64,000 bases of DNA from Nicotiana tabacum (Eukaryota > Streptophyta > Magnoliopsida > Solanales > Solanaceae), in the NCBI RefSeq assembly GCF_000715075.1, contig NC_134090.1:49049792-49113791 (forward strand). Reading direction: 5' to 3'. Each line of letters begins with the position of its first letter. Position 1 is the stretch's first letter. Positions 11,935 through 27,060 of this stretch are shown piece by piece. The position numbers and the translations under genes are program-made. The notes under the pieces were generated by a model. That model was not told the origin of the DNA. It did no database searches and worked only from the letters and a program-made list of their open reading frames with translations.

Positions 11935-13105
11935 ATGTCGAACTCTCAAGCAGTACCCACTCACACAAATACCGGCCTTGGTCTTTATGGCGAGAACGAG
12001 CACATGGCCGCCCCGGGAAATGGAGTACCTCCAATCAATCCCGATGTACCACAGGTCGTAGATCCAGTCGATGCCAGTTCTCACGTCGCCATTCGTGGAG
12101 ATTTAGGTGCCGACCCTAAGAATAGCGTCCGCAGAGATGCTCGGGCAGCCGATCAGAATGCACAGAGTGATGAAAAGGCGGGATTAGACTTCGAATGATA
12201 TTTGACATGTTACAAACTTAGCAGGCTGAGATAGCGCAACTCCAAAATCAGAGTCGAGCACCAAGCAGAATCAAACTCGATACGTCACAAGAAGTTGTTC
12301 ATAGGGTCGAACCTATATAGGAAAAGTTGAATGATAATGGATCGGGAACTTATCCGCCATCATGAAGATGCTCGAGGAGCTCACTAAATGGATTGAATCA
12401 GGAAAAAAGAAAATTGAGGCTAATGATAAAAAGTATAAATGTACAACTCAAGGGTTGATCAAATACCGGGGGCACCCCTGATTTTGAAGGGTTTGGATTC
12501 GAAAAAGTTCGTATAGAAGCCTTTTCCTCCAAGTGCGGCTCCAAAGCTCATTCCGAAGAAATTACGCATGCCAGAAATTCTCAAGTACAACGGAACCACT
12601 TATCATAATGAGCATGTCACTTCTTATACATTCTCAATAAAGGGAAATGACTTAGAAGATGATGAGATTGAATCTTTTCTGTTGAAGAAATTTAGAGAAA
12701 CTTTATCGGAGAGGGCAATGATATGGTACCACAATTTGCCGCCCAATTCCATCAATTCTTTCGCCATACTTGCTATTCGTTCGTAAAGGCACATGCCGAA
12801 GAGATAAAGGTCGCAATTAGGAAGCCGGACCTCTTCAAAGTGAGACAAAAGGACAATGAAATGCTAAGGGATGTTGTATCTCAATTTCAGATGGAACGCC
12901 TGGACCTACCCCCGGTTACCGATGATTGGGCTATCCAAGCCTTTACTCAGGGTTTGAACGAGTGAAGTTCGGTAGCGTCACGTCAACTAAATGAATATCC
13001 AGCGGTGGCCTAGGCTGATGTGCATAATCGATACCAATCAAAGATCAGAGTCAAGGATGATCGAAGATATCGGGAAATTCTTCAACGCAAAGACCTCAGG
13101 TTTTA
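11935..13105 (+). pseudogene. Decayed gag of element A
   Basis: ATG at 11935 opens a frame (MSNSQAVPTHTNTG) to 12198. Gag continues in other frames: 12568-12786 contains the retrotransposon-gag core (HVTSYTFSIKGNDL, LSERAMIWYHNLPPNSI), and 12790-12965 continues it (EMLRDVVSQFQMERLDLPPV) after a frameshift. At least one stop and two frame changes interrupt it, so it cannot make full-length Gag. Gag would form the cytoplasmic virus-like particle. After about 13105 the sequence resembles post-integrase spacer, so all of pro-pol has been deleted or was never present. Confidence 0.75.
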
Positions 13106-13364
13106 AAGCACGCATTGTATTCTTTATCCTTTAGATCAGTTTTGTCCCAAATGGATTTTTCCGGCGAGGTTTTTAATGAGGAAACAATTATTTGTGCTAC
13201 CTGGGGACAATTCAACAGTATCCAAGGCTTCTTTAAAATCAACCTCGAATACTGGGGGCATCACCCTTGGATGTTATGTTTTCAAGGAAGATGTTTCGTG
13301 TCTTTATAAAGACCACTCGGGGTCTTACACAAAAAATCCAAAAAAGAAAAAAAATTCTAAGTGC

Positions 13365-14394
13365 CTAATCTTCCCCAGGAGCTTCATCTTCATCTTCTCT
13401 GCTCTCGGAATTGCTCACGCTCTCGGAGTCATCATCATCAGAGAGCAAAGCTTTGGCTTCTACCTCTAGCACTTTCGCGTTCTCGATATCGACAGTAAGG
13501 TCAAAACCATAAACATAAATCTCTTCGAGAGTTTCTCTCAAAGACTGGAACTTGGTGTGATCGGCAATGTAGAACGATCAAACCTGAGCAACATCGGAAT
13601 TTCCTTTGCCCGAGCGTGAGCGGCTTCAGCATCAGCTCAGTAGACGGCCATGACCGCCTCCATGTTGGCCTTTAATCTTTCTGCCTTAGATATGGCCTTT
13701 GCAAGCTCAGCGGCCAACCAAACCTCGAGCTCTTCAATTTTCTTGGCTTGGGCCAAAATCCTCTCATTCATGCTTTGGAGTTGACTTTCGGCCGAAGATA
13801 GCTGGGCTCGAGCAGTGTCTTTCTCCGAGGCAAGGCGGTCCATGTTTTGCTTCCACCCCAAGGTCTCTACCTCCTTCATCTTGGCCTTCTCGCGAAGTTG
13901 CTCGATCTTTTCGGCCTTTTGCTGAACCTACAATATTGAAGTGTTAGTCATCGTCTTCGTATTAATAAAACGAGCTTCCAAAAAATAGCATTACCTGCTC
14001 AATCAAGTCGGTTTTCCCTTTATGAGCTGTTGCCAATTCAGCTCTAAGGCCCTTGACCTATTCTTCGTTCTGCTCAATAAGGAGTTTTAGGGCATCTCTC
14101 TCCTCCGTAAGCTTTTTGAGATCGGCCTCACATCGGTCCAGCTCTGCTCGGGATTTAGAAAATACTTCCTGATGGAGCGTCAAAGCCTATGAAAAAAGAA
14201 AGGAAATTAGACAAGAAGAAATAAAGACAAAGATATTATTAACAAAGGGAGCTAAGGCTTAACTGACTCAAGAGTCGATAGGCCTCGTCAAAGATGCTCG
14301 ATGCATCGCCTAGATCGGAAGCATCTTCGACTCCCATAAAGCAACCGTGGAAAAGTTCCTTGCCTTCGTGGTCCATTCCCACATCGGGGGTCTC
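13365..14394 (-). pseudogene. Antisense ORF of element A, C-terminal part (coiled coil)
   Basis: Runs opposite to the retrotransposon. The frame 13637-13879 (MKEVETLGWKQNMDRLASEK...) is a clear coiled coil with Leu/Ala heptads. Flanking minus-strand segments (about 13950-14390) continue it with Leu/Glu/Lys-rich sequence, split by probable small introns. It ends in an acidic Ser/Glu/Asp tail at a TAG at 13365. The other half lies at 36123-37587, beyond the B/C insertion, so the gene is broken. Tat-lineage elements are known to carry antisense ORFs near the 3' LTR; the function is unknown. In-frame stops are present. Confidence 0.65.
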
Positions 14395-17367
<2,973 letters not shown>

Positions 17368-17392
17368 GCTCTAGCGACTCTGCTGGGGAAAA
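17368..17392 (+). other. Primer-binding-site region of element C
   Basis: GCTCTAGCGACTCTGCTGGG directly follows the LTR end. Assigned by position; the primer tRNA was not determined. Confidence 0.55.
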
Positions 17393-18515
17393 GAACCCAG
17401 AACATTTGGTTCAAGGTTCAGAATTCGAGCTTAGAATATCTGTTATAGTTGGCTTTATCTATTATCTGATTTTTACATGTTTGAGCCTAATGTGCTAATT
17501 GCCGCTTTTTATCGCTTTGATATTGTTGAACTGTATATAAATTGTTACGAAACCCTCTTCTCTCTGAGTCTTCTAAATCATCTGGGAAGTGTGCACTTCG
17601 TGTGACTTCTCTTCTGTTAGATTCATATCCCAATTTTAGAACGAGGTTCAGACAAGTTGCGTCGGTGAAGCTTCTGTATTCCCTGTACGCTGGCCCCCCT
17701 CGACTCGAGCTGTCCGCTCGGGTAAGCCAGGTCTAGAAGAAATAATCCTAGGTTTTCAGACCTAGTATAACATAGCCTCATGACGGATCCCTAGTAGAAA
17801 TGCTTGTTTGAATCATGTGCATTTAGACTTTGGGAACTCAACACAGGGGTTGGGTTCGTCTAGGATAGGCGCACCTGAAATCAAAAGACCATCCTGATGC
17901 ATTTTGCTTGCTACTTGCGCATTTATTCGACTCAGATTGCATGTTGATCGGCTTCTAAAATAAGGGAGAAATTGAGAAAAACCAAATTGAGGTGAGAGAA
18001 AGAGAGGAAATTTCCCTCCTGTGAAGAAACCTGGTGTCTAAAATACCCCAAAATTCTGCCGAAAGTTTCAACAAAAAAAAAGAAAAAAAACTATTTCAAA
18101 AGTTTGTGTTTTCTGTTGTGTCAAAATTGACCGAACTACGCAAGTTTGATTCTTACCGGATGAGGGATACGAAGGCAACCCTCATCGGGTCCAACTCCTT
18201 TTGCAAAAATAACCAAAAAATATAAAGTATCGTTGTTTTGTCATAAATAAATTAGGTGACGCTGTTCTTGTACAGAATAGCCAAAATGCCTAAAAGGGCG
18301 TAGGAAGGCTATTTTTGCAAGAATAGCCACCTAGGGTCCTTTTTCAAATTTTGGTTGATTAACAAAAACAGTCCTAAAAAATATTTTCTTTCTTGAGGTG
18401 TTGAAGGGCTGTATGCACAAAAATGTTTTTTTTTAATTTTGTGAAAATTGGTGCTTTCTCTTGAGTCAAAGTAAACCACAGTCTTTTAATCAGTCACATT
18501 AAATAAATGTGCAGG

Positions 18516-20561
18516 ATGAGCACAATTGAAAATGAACCTTTCACAGTCCGCGAGGAAATCCCATTAGAACTACATATGTGGTAGAATGATTTGGGAGAAG
18601 TCAGCAGAAAAACCGTGATAAAAGCTTTGGGTGGTCTTGTTGGGCTTCTGAAGATCAAGTCAAGGAAGGATATAATTGAGGCTTTGATATCCTTCTGGGA
18701 CCTAGCACATAATGTATTTCACTTTGCTGATTTTGAGATAACCCCTAGCTTGAGAAAATAGCGGGCTACGCTGGTTTTAGTGGGAATCTCAGAAATCAAT
18801 ACCCGGTGGCACCTAGAACAGTGACTCCTCATAAATTTCTGGACCTTCTAAGCATCAGTCGGGAAGTTCAAGACGCAAATTTGGCCAAGGGATTCCGCAC
18901 ATTCTACTTCTTGTACCGACGTTACGGGAATCCCTGCAGTTTTGAGATGCCAGAACCGGTCTTACTCATTCGGGGAACAAAGATAAGTGGGAAGCTCTGC
19001 GGGGATTGGCTTTTATAGTGGCATTCCCGGGTGTTTTGATTTGTTCAAGAAAAAATGGAATCATAGAATTGGGGCTTGTGGGAATAGCCGACTTCATGAC
19101 TAAAAAGGCAAATGACACCATTATACCGATGATCTTGGTGGAAATCTACCAAGCCTTGACTATTTGCCGAGAAGGAGGAAAGTTTTTTGAAGGATGCAAT
19201 ATGCTTTTACAACTCTGGATGGTGGAGCACCTTTGCCACCGTTCGAGGTACATGAACTGTGGCATGACCGGTCTTACATGCATTGAAAAACATGAACAAC
19301 AGGTGGAGGGCTATGAGTTTTCGGATGGTACGGAAGCATGGTTTGCACATCTAAGCTCCCTGACTGCAAACAAGTTCGAATGGACATTTGGGTGGCTCTC
19401 GGTCAGTGAAGTCATTTATATGTCGGCTGAGGTGTGTTTTCTTCTATTGATGGGTCTCTAGAGCATTCAGCCTTATGCCCCGCACAGAGTTCTATGCCAG
19501 CTAACCATCCCACATGATGAGGATTTGAGTCGCCAGGTCATCAAACTGGAACCAAAAGCTGCTTTCCCGGAAGAAAGGGTGCATCAGATTTGGCATCAAT
19601 GTAGGTTCTTAAAGCCAAAGACTCAGGTACGAGATCTATTCAGAGGCGAGTTGGAGCCTAGTTACACAACTTGGTACGGTAAAAGGTCCCAAGTCCATCA
19701 AGAGCCCGAACGGCCCGCTAAAAGGCCCTATGTCCAACAATTCATTGATGGAGTGCATGAGCAATGGGATTTGTTGGAAAAAGAGGCAAACTACAGAGCC
19801 ACCATAAGCAAATTAGAGGGACAAATTTGGGATCTTAAATTTGACAAAGGTGTGCAGGTCGTTGCTGACAAAGGGGAGAAGAAGAAATTGGCTCAAGAAA
19901 ACAATGCCCTTCGAGCACAGATACAAAAAATGAAAATAGCTGCTGAGAATCAGGAAAGGAGCCGAAAGGATGAAAGACTCATAAGTGGTTTCAAGAGGAA
20001 AATAGTTGAGTGTGAGGATGATCTAGAAAAATCCGAGGGTAATTTAGCAACGTCCGGGCACAGTTAAAGAAGAACGCAGAAGGACGAGCAGAGTTTGTCC
20101 GGCAACTAAAAAAGAAATATGAGGGAGAAGCCACCAAGCTGAAGAAATAACTAACTATCCTCGAAAATGAGATGGACAAACAATCTATGAACTTTAAAGT
20201 AGAAAGAGAACATTGCTATGCATTAATGTCCCAGTTATAGGAAGATATGCAATAGTTGAAAGGCCCAAACCACCATGATGCCCATGTGCTAGAAGCTAGG
20301 TTTCAACAAATAAGGCATTTGCTCCAAGAAAAAGGTATCATCAGGGAGAGGGTTAGAGCCATTGCTGATTACATCATCATGAAGTGCCATGAATGTGAAG
20401 ACATGACTAGAACCACCTTCTTTGCTGCGATAATGACCTTTGTTTGTCAAATAACAAGTGACCTGGAGCGTCTTCAAGGGGATCTTGTGCATAGGCCCGT
20501 GGCGAGACCGGCTGATGTCCCGCGGGCCCCTGGAGCAATTGAGGCATTGATGTATTCATGA
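18516..20561 (+). pseudogene. ORF1 of element C (Ogre-type extra ORF upstream of gag)
   Basis: ATG at 18516 (MSTIENEPFTVREE). Coherent coding stretches occur at 18806-19018 (HKFLDLLSISREVQDANLAK), about 19350-19461 and 19525-20067, with a charged coiled coil at 19740-20060 (ISKLEGQIWDLKF, KLAQENNALRAQI). The end is at 20256-20561. Stops and at least three frame changes interrupt it. In Ogre elements this first ORF precedes gag-pro and its role is unknown. The neighbour downstream is gag. Confidence 0.7.
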
Positions 20562-21167
20562 TTTTCATTCGAGTCTGTATTTTCATTTTTCTTTGTTGGA
20601 GTCTGTTAGTCTGTTTTCGAGTTTGCACTTTCATCTTTCTGTTGGAGTCTGTTAGTCCCCTTTTTCGAGTCTGTTAGTTTTTATGATTAAATTCTGTAGG
20701 ATGAGTCGTTGTAATCAAGACGTTTTTATTTTTATGAAAATTTGAAAACCCCAAAACGTTTGTTTTATTTTTATTTTTACACTTATCCCCAGAACTATGC
20801 TTGGTCTGATTCATGCGGCGTCATGATACGTAGGCAATCCCCATAAGATTCGATCATAACCGTGAAATGAAAAAAAAAAGAGAAAAAAAAAAGAGAGAGA
20901 ACAAGAGAATTGTGGGAGGGAAATAATGGCAAAACAAGAGAGTGAAAATGAGTGAACAAAGACAAGAATCAAGCAAAGAAAAGCTGGAATGAAAAAGAGA
21001 GAGGTTGCAAAATGAAAATTAGTGAAAGCCGGGATGACGCAGGTAGACGTTCAAATGCATAGTAGAAATGGTTAACTACTTAAGTGCATTGCATCCTCAA
21101 CGTGTGGTTGCCTATCTGTTAAGCTCTAATCGCTATCAAGTTTGTTGTTGTCATTAAGTACAGACAG
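20562..21167. other. Spacer between ORF1 and gag of element C
   Basis: Pyrimidine-rich, then a purine-rich stretch (20865-21020, AAAAAGAGA words). No gene. Confidence 0.5.
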
Positions 21168-21189
21168 GTGGTTAGTTTGTGTTGCATTC

Positions 21190-23441
21190 TGGCAACTCAC
21201 CCGTACAACACCAGGTCCAAAGACAAGTTGATTATGGCTAACCAAGAACTGGATGCAAGTGTTATTGACCCGTCAAGAGAGGGGGAAGAGTCTGATGTTA
21301 ATCTGAAAGAGGTGTTGTATAAGCTGAAACACCAGATAGCAGAGATGTACCAAGCATGGGTAAAAGGGCATCCACCACTATCCTACCCCGCCAACCCTAC
21401 TTTCATCCCGCCGCTGGCTCAATCCCAAGAACCTCCTACTATTGATTCATCTCCGGGCTTTCCCATTTACCACCACTACCAAGGCACCACTTCCCAAACC
21501 CCACAAGCACCACCACCCAAACCAGTCCCATACCCTCCTCCACCAGCCACCCCTATTTTCGTGGCACCCCCACCCACTATACTCTATCGATCCTCTAGTG
21601 AGCCCTTATTCTAGACCCAGGATAACCAATACTACCCCCCGGGGCCTACTTTCAAGGCCCTAGAACCTTACTCATACACTCCTCCTTTTGACCTCCCTGT
21701 TGAGACTAAGAAACCACCTAAAAACCCAGAACATGAGGAGATGTTCAGGAAGGTTAGAAGCCTGGAATAGTCTTTCATAAACATGCAGGGATTGGGAGGC
21801 CATGTGAGCATGTCATGCAAAGATTTGTGTCTATTTCTTGATGTTCAGTTGCCGGTGGGATTTAAGATGCCGAAGTTTGATTTGTATGATGGGCACAGAG
21901 ACCCGGTGGCCCACTTGAGGGGATTCTGCAGTAAAATGAGAGGATCCGGCGGGAAAGATGAGCTATTGATGGCATACTTTAGCCAGAGTCTGAGTGGCTC
22001 AACATTATAGTGGTACACTCGTTAGGATCCCAGTAAATGATATACCTGGGATGATTTGGCCCAAGCATTCGCTCTCCATTTCCAATACAACATCGAGATT
22101 GTCCCAGATCATTTGTCTTTGACTAAGATTGAGAAGAAGCCTAGTGAATGTTTCAGTGAATATGGTTTTCATTGGAGAGAACAGGTGGCAAGAGTTAACC
22201 CCCCGATGGAGAAGAGCAAAATGGTGGAGTACTTTCTGCAGGCCCTGGATCCCACTTACTTCGGCCATCTGATATCGGCCATAGGCAAAATCGTTCACTA
22301 AGGTAGTGAAGATGGGTGGTATGGTGGAAGAAGGGCTTAAATCAAGCAAAATCATGAGTTACTCGGCTATCAGGGAAACTACCCAAGCCATTCAGAATGT
22401 TACTAGGGGAGTGATTGGAAAGAAGAAAAAGAAGATGTGGCAGCAGTTGATTCAGGATCATGGTTTAGACACAGGGGCCCGTCACACCAATATACCCAGC
22501 CTCGGCCCCACCACCGAACCTACACTCAAACCTCGTATAATCTACCCTAACACTACTTCCCGTTACCATACCCTCATATTTCTGTCCACCACGCCCATAC
22601 ATACACTCAACCTCCTGCCTACGCGCAATGGCGTGCCCTAGCCTCACAAAAAACCTACCCAGCTCCACAAAATGCCTACCAACACCCACGAGCCTACCGA
22701 AACCCTGCCGGCCCAAGTTTCCGACCCAATCCGGCATTCAAAAATGAGAGGTTGCAGCGAAAGAAAACCTTTACCCCATTGGGGGAATCTTATACTAATT
22801 TATTCAATAGATTGAGGTAGTTGGATATGCTGAGGCCAATCAAGTCGAAATTGCCAAACCCTCCTCCAAAGAATCTTGATTACTCTGTAAGCTGTGAATA
22901 TTGTTCTGGTACTTCGGGGCATGATACAGAGAAGTGCTGACACTTGAAAAATGCTATCCAAAAGCTCATTGACACAAACCAGATTGAAGTCCAAACTCCA
23001 GAGGAACCCAACATCAACCAGAACCCATTACCAGCCCATCAAGAAACAAACATGATTGAGATAGTACATAAGGGAGGGGAACCCAAGAAACCTTCACAGA
23101 CCGTTATGATGATTTGGTCTAGTGAGGTCAAGCCAGTTAAAAAACCAATAGTTGAAGGATCAGTGAACAAGTTGAGCAAGGCAAACGGTAAACCGTCTAT
23201 GGCAATCAAGGAAAGACCCCCAAGTGATGTTGCGGCGAAGCAAGAAAAGTCAAAAGTGGTTGTGCCAGGAGTGGAAAACAAGCCTATCATAGTTATAGAG
23301 GGTGCCCATACGGATCCTGTCATCATCAAGCCTGCAACTAAGTTGCCGGTAATCAGCACCAAGGCCATCCCATGGAAATATGAATGGGTGATAGTGACCT
23401 ATAAGGGAAAGGAAGTGAAAGAAGAGGTCAATGAGGCCTAG
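21190..23441 (+). pseudogene. gag of element C
   Basis: Opens around YNTRSKDKLIMANQ (about 21198; an ATG lies at 21235). Then comes a Pro-rich linker (21480-21600) and the gag core (VGFKMPKFDLYDGHRDPVAH near 21855; WDDLAQAFALHFQYN near 22050; YFLQALDPTYF near 22230). A zinc-knuckle-like CEYC...GHDTEKC is at 22893-22937, followed by a Lys/Glu/Pro-rich tail to 23441. Several TAG/TGA codons and a frameshift near 22300 disable it. Gag would form the particle and bind RNA. Confidence 0.78.
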
Positions 23442-23519
23442 GGATTAACTCGTTCGGGGAGATGCTTTGCCCCGGAAGAGTTAAGGAAAGCTAAAACATC
23501 AAGATATAACCCAGTTCTA

Positions 23520-24446
23520 GTGAAGAAAGTAGTAAATGAAGAAGAGGCGGAAGAGTTTCTGAGGAAAATGAAGGTACAAGATTACTCCATCGTGGAGCAG
23601 TTGAGAAAGATGCCTACTCAGATTTCATTACTGTCATTGTTAACCCACTCAGACGAGCATCGTCGGGCCTTGATGAAAATTCTGAACGAGGCTCATGTTC
23701 CCGACAAAATTTCAGTAAACCATCTGGAAAAGATCGCCAACAAAATATTTGAGGTGAACAGGGTCACCTTCTCTAATGATGAGTTGTCTGTGGAAGGTAC
23801 TAAACACAATAGAGCTCTCTATCTTACGGTGAAGTGTGAAGATTCTGTGGTTACCAAAATAATTGTTGACAATGGTTCCAGTGCAAACATCTGCCCTCTC
23901 TCTACTTTGAACAAGTTAAAAGTGAATGATGAGAGGATTCACAAGAATAGCATCTGTGTTCGAGGATTTGACGGTGGAGGGAAAGATTCAGTTGGTGATA
24001 TAGTACTTGAGTTGACAATAGGACCAGTGGAATTCACCATGGAGTTCCAGGTGCTGTATGTAGCTGTCTCTTACAATTTGTTGTTAGGTCGACCTTGGAT
24101 TCATGCCGCCAAAGAAGTCCCTCCTCTCTACGTCAGATGGTCAAGTTCGAATGGGATAGACAAGAGATCGTCGTGCATGGTGAAGATAACTTGTGTGCTC
24201 ACAGTGATTCCTCTATCCCTTTCATTGAGGTTGAAGATGACAAAGGGCCTTGGGTGTATCAAGTGTTTGAAACAGTGCCGGTAGAGAAAGTTCCAGAAGG
24301 GAAATGTGTTCCAACCCCAAAGATAACCTCCGCATCAGTCATGGTGGCCTTTGAAATGCTGAAAATGGATTTGTGCCCGATGAAGGTCTGGGTGCATCTC
24401 TGCAGGGTATCATACAACCAGTGTCCCTCCCTAAGAATTTAGGTAC
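23520..24446 (+). pseudogene. Aspartic protease region of element C
   Basis: Follows gag. The active-site triad region reads IVDNGSSANICP (about 23860-23895), i.e. D-N-G-S in place of the usual D-T/S-G. The C-terminal hydrophobic LLLGRPWIH is at about 24080. A frame change occurs near 24110, and the next frame (24095-24442) continues with a G-rich segment. A patch with G-patch-like glycines (GLGASLQGI, GTFGLGFKP) spans about 24385-24470. Would cleave Gag-Pol; inactive as written. Confidence 0.75.
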
Positions 24447-24773
24447 GTTCGGTCTTGGATTCAAACCTACAGCGGCAGACGTGAGAAGGGCTAAAAGGTT
24501 GAAATAGAAGGCATGGGCACTTCCAAAGCCTGTTCCGCATCTCTCTAGGTCTTTTGTCAAGCCCGGTGCCAGGAAACGCCCAGTGACGACAGTTCCAAGT
24601 TCTATGGCTGACATTGATGAGGAGCTAATTGAAAGGTTCCAGAGGTTGTTTGATGATGTGAACATGGTGGAAGTTGGAGAAGGTTCTAGCAAAGCGGACA
24701 TGCAGTTCGTCGGGCCGAATGTAAAGCTTAACAATTGGAAGGCTACTCCTCTCCCTATCCGGAAGGAGTCTTG

Positions 24774-24948
24774 GTAGTTTGTTTCAGTTTCCTTTCTATC
24801 TGGGTCATTCTAGGGTTGTGACCTAGACTTTTATTTTCCACTTGTTGATGTACAAACCCTGTTATCCTTTATTTTCAATGAAATGCAATTTCCCTTTTTC
24901 ATCATTCCTGATAGTTTTATTTTTGTTTTTGTTTTCTTCTCTATACAG
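24774..24948 (+). other. Probable intron between protease and RT of element C
   Basis: Donor TTG|GTAGTT at 24774 and acceptor CTATACAG at 24948 enclose 175 T-rich nt that hold stop codons. Joining across it keeps one frame from the Glu/Asp-rich segment ending 24773 into the segment starting FYAGFNDMTCMRN. Ogre elements are known to splice an intron just here. Confidence 0.6.
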
Positions 24949-27060
24949 TTCTTTTTATGCTGGTTTCAATGACATGACATGCATGAGGAATCTTCGGCCC
25001 AGTTTTAAAAGTCAATCTAATTCAGAAATAGTAATCCAAGAAATAGAGTGTGATAATGAATCAGAATATGATGAGGATGAGGCCTTTGAAGAGATTAGTA
25101 AGGAACTAAGTCATTTTGAAGAAAAACTCAAGCCGAATTTAAATGAAACGGAAGCAATCAATCTAGGGGACCCAAATAATGTCAGAAAAACTAAGATAAT
25201 TGTCCATCTTGAACTGTAAATCAGGGAAGAAATAATTAAAGCATTGTTTGAGTATAAGGATATTTTTGCATGGTCGTATGATGACATGCCAGGCTTGAGT
25301 ACCGATTTGGTGGTCCACAAATTGCCGATTGATCCAGCATTCCCTCCCGTTAAGCAAAAGTTGAGAAAATTCAAAACTGACATGAGTGTGAAGATTAAAG
25401 AAGAGGTCACAAAGCAGCTTGATGCAAAGGTCATTAAGATCACGCGGTATCCCACGTGGCTAGCCAATGGTGTGCCTGTGCCAAAGAAGGATGGTAAGAC
25501 CAGAGTGTGTGTTGATTACTGTGATCTCGACAAGGCAAGTCCAAAGGACAACTTCCCATTACCAAATATCCACATTTTAATTGATAATTGTGCCAAGCAC
25601 GAGATTGGGTCTTTTGTGGACTGCTATGCAGGGTATCAGCAGATTCTAATGGATGAGGAAGATGCGGAAAAGACGACATTCATCATGCCATAGGGAACAT
25701 ATTGCTACCGGGTCATGCCTTTTGGTTTGAAAAATGCTGGGACAACTTATATGAGGGAAATGACAACCATATTCTATGACATGATACACAAGGAGATTGA
25801 GGTTTATGTGGACGATGTGATCATAAAGTCCAAGAAGAACTCTGACCACGTCAGAGATTTGAGAAAGTTTTTCCAGAGGCTCCGCAGGTAAAATCTTAAG
25901 CTCAATCCTGCGAAGTGCGCATTTGGTGTTCCATCGGGGAAATTGTTAGGGTTCATAGTCAGTTGATGGGTCATAGAATTGGATCCGTCAAAGATCAAAA
26001 CTATCCTAGAGTTACCACCGCCAAAGAACAAGACCGAGGTGATGAGTCTGCTAGGGAGGCTGAACTACATCAGCAGGTTCATTTCTCAGCTCACGACAAC
26101 TTGTGAGCCCATCTTTAAGTTGCTAAAGAAGGATGTTGTGGTAAAATGGACCGATGAGTGTCAGGAAGCATTTGATAAGTTAAAGAGGTACTTGTCAAAC
26201 CCACCTGTGTTGGTCCCACCAGAACCAGGAAGACCTTTGATTCTGTATTTGACGATTTTGGATAACTCATTTGGCTACGTGTTGGGTCAACATGACATCA
26301 CTGGCCAGAAAGAGCAAGCCATCTACTATCTCAGCGGGAAATTGACTTCTTATGAGGTTAAGTATACTCCCCTTGAGAGGACGTGTTGCACCCTGACATG
26401 GGTAGCACAGAAGTTGAAGCATTATTTGTCGTCCTATACTACTTACCTCATTTCTCGCCTGGATCCTCTAAAGTATATCTTTCAGAAGCCCATGCCCACA
26501 GGAAGGCTCACAAAGTGGCAAATCTTGCTCACAGAGTTTGACATCGTATATATGACTCCAACGGTGATGAAAGCTCAAGCTTTGGCCGATCACTTGGCCG
26601 AGAACCTGGTGGATAAAGAATATGAACCTTTGAAGACTTATTTTCCTGATGAAGAGGTAATGCACATTGACGAGGTCGAGAAGGATGAAAATCCCGGGTG
26701 GAAACTTTTCTTTGATATGGCTGCTAACATGAAAGGTGTTGGGATATGAGCTGTACTCATTTCTGAAACAGGGCATCACTATCTTGTCAATGCTCTACTT
26801 CATTTCTACTGCACCACCAACATGACCGCGTACGAAGAGTACATTTTGGGTTTAAGGCTAGCTATAGATATGGGAATCCAGGAAGTCTTGGTCTTGGGAG
26901 ACTCGAACTTTCTGGTGCACCAGATTCAAGGAGAATGGGAGATGCGGGATTTAAAGCTTATATCGTATCGACAATGTCTGCATGATCTTTGTCAACAATT
27001 TTGATCAATAGAATTCAAGCACATTCCAATGATCCATAATGAGGTTGCCGATGCCTTGGC
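24949..27060 (+). pseudogene. Reverse transcriptase-RNase H of element C
   Basis: Upstream acidic linker to about 25220, then RT. Visible motifs are FAWSYDDMPGL, KKDGKTRVCVDYCDLDKASP, MPFGLKNAG and the catalytic YVDD at 25805-25816. The connection domain has TWVAQKLKHYL (about 26400), and RNase H lies around WKLFFDMAAN (26700) and YILGLRLAIDMGI (26840). Stop codons at about 25214, 25691, 25889, 25963, 26747 and 27002 interrupt an otherwise well-kept frame. Most are one transition from a sense codon. Confidence 0.85.

Noticed and set aside
22465..22737. Minus-strand Gly/Arg/Val-rich 90-codon frame
   Set aside because: Complement of the Pro/Tyr-rich gag segment of element C.
23039..23368. Minus-strand 109-codon frame
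   Set aside because: Shadow of the plus-strand gag frame 22944-23441, which has gag-like context.
24842..25219. ORF start at 24842 for the RT polyprotein
   Set aside because: The first part lies in the T-rich intron; coding similarity begins only after the acceptor at 24948.
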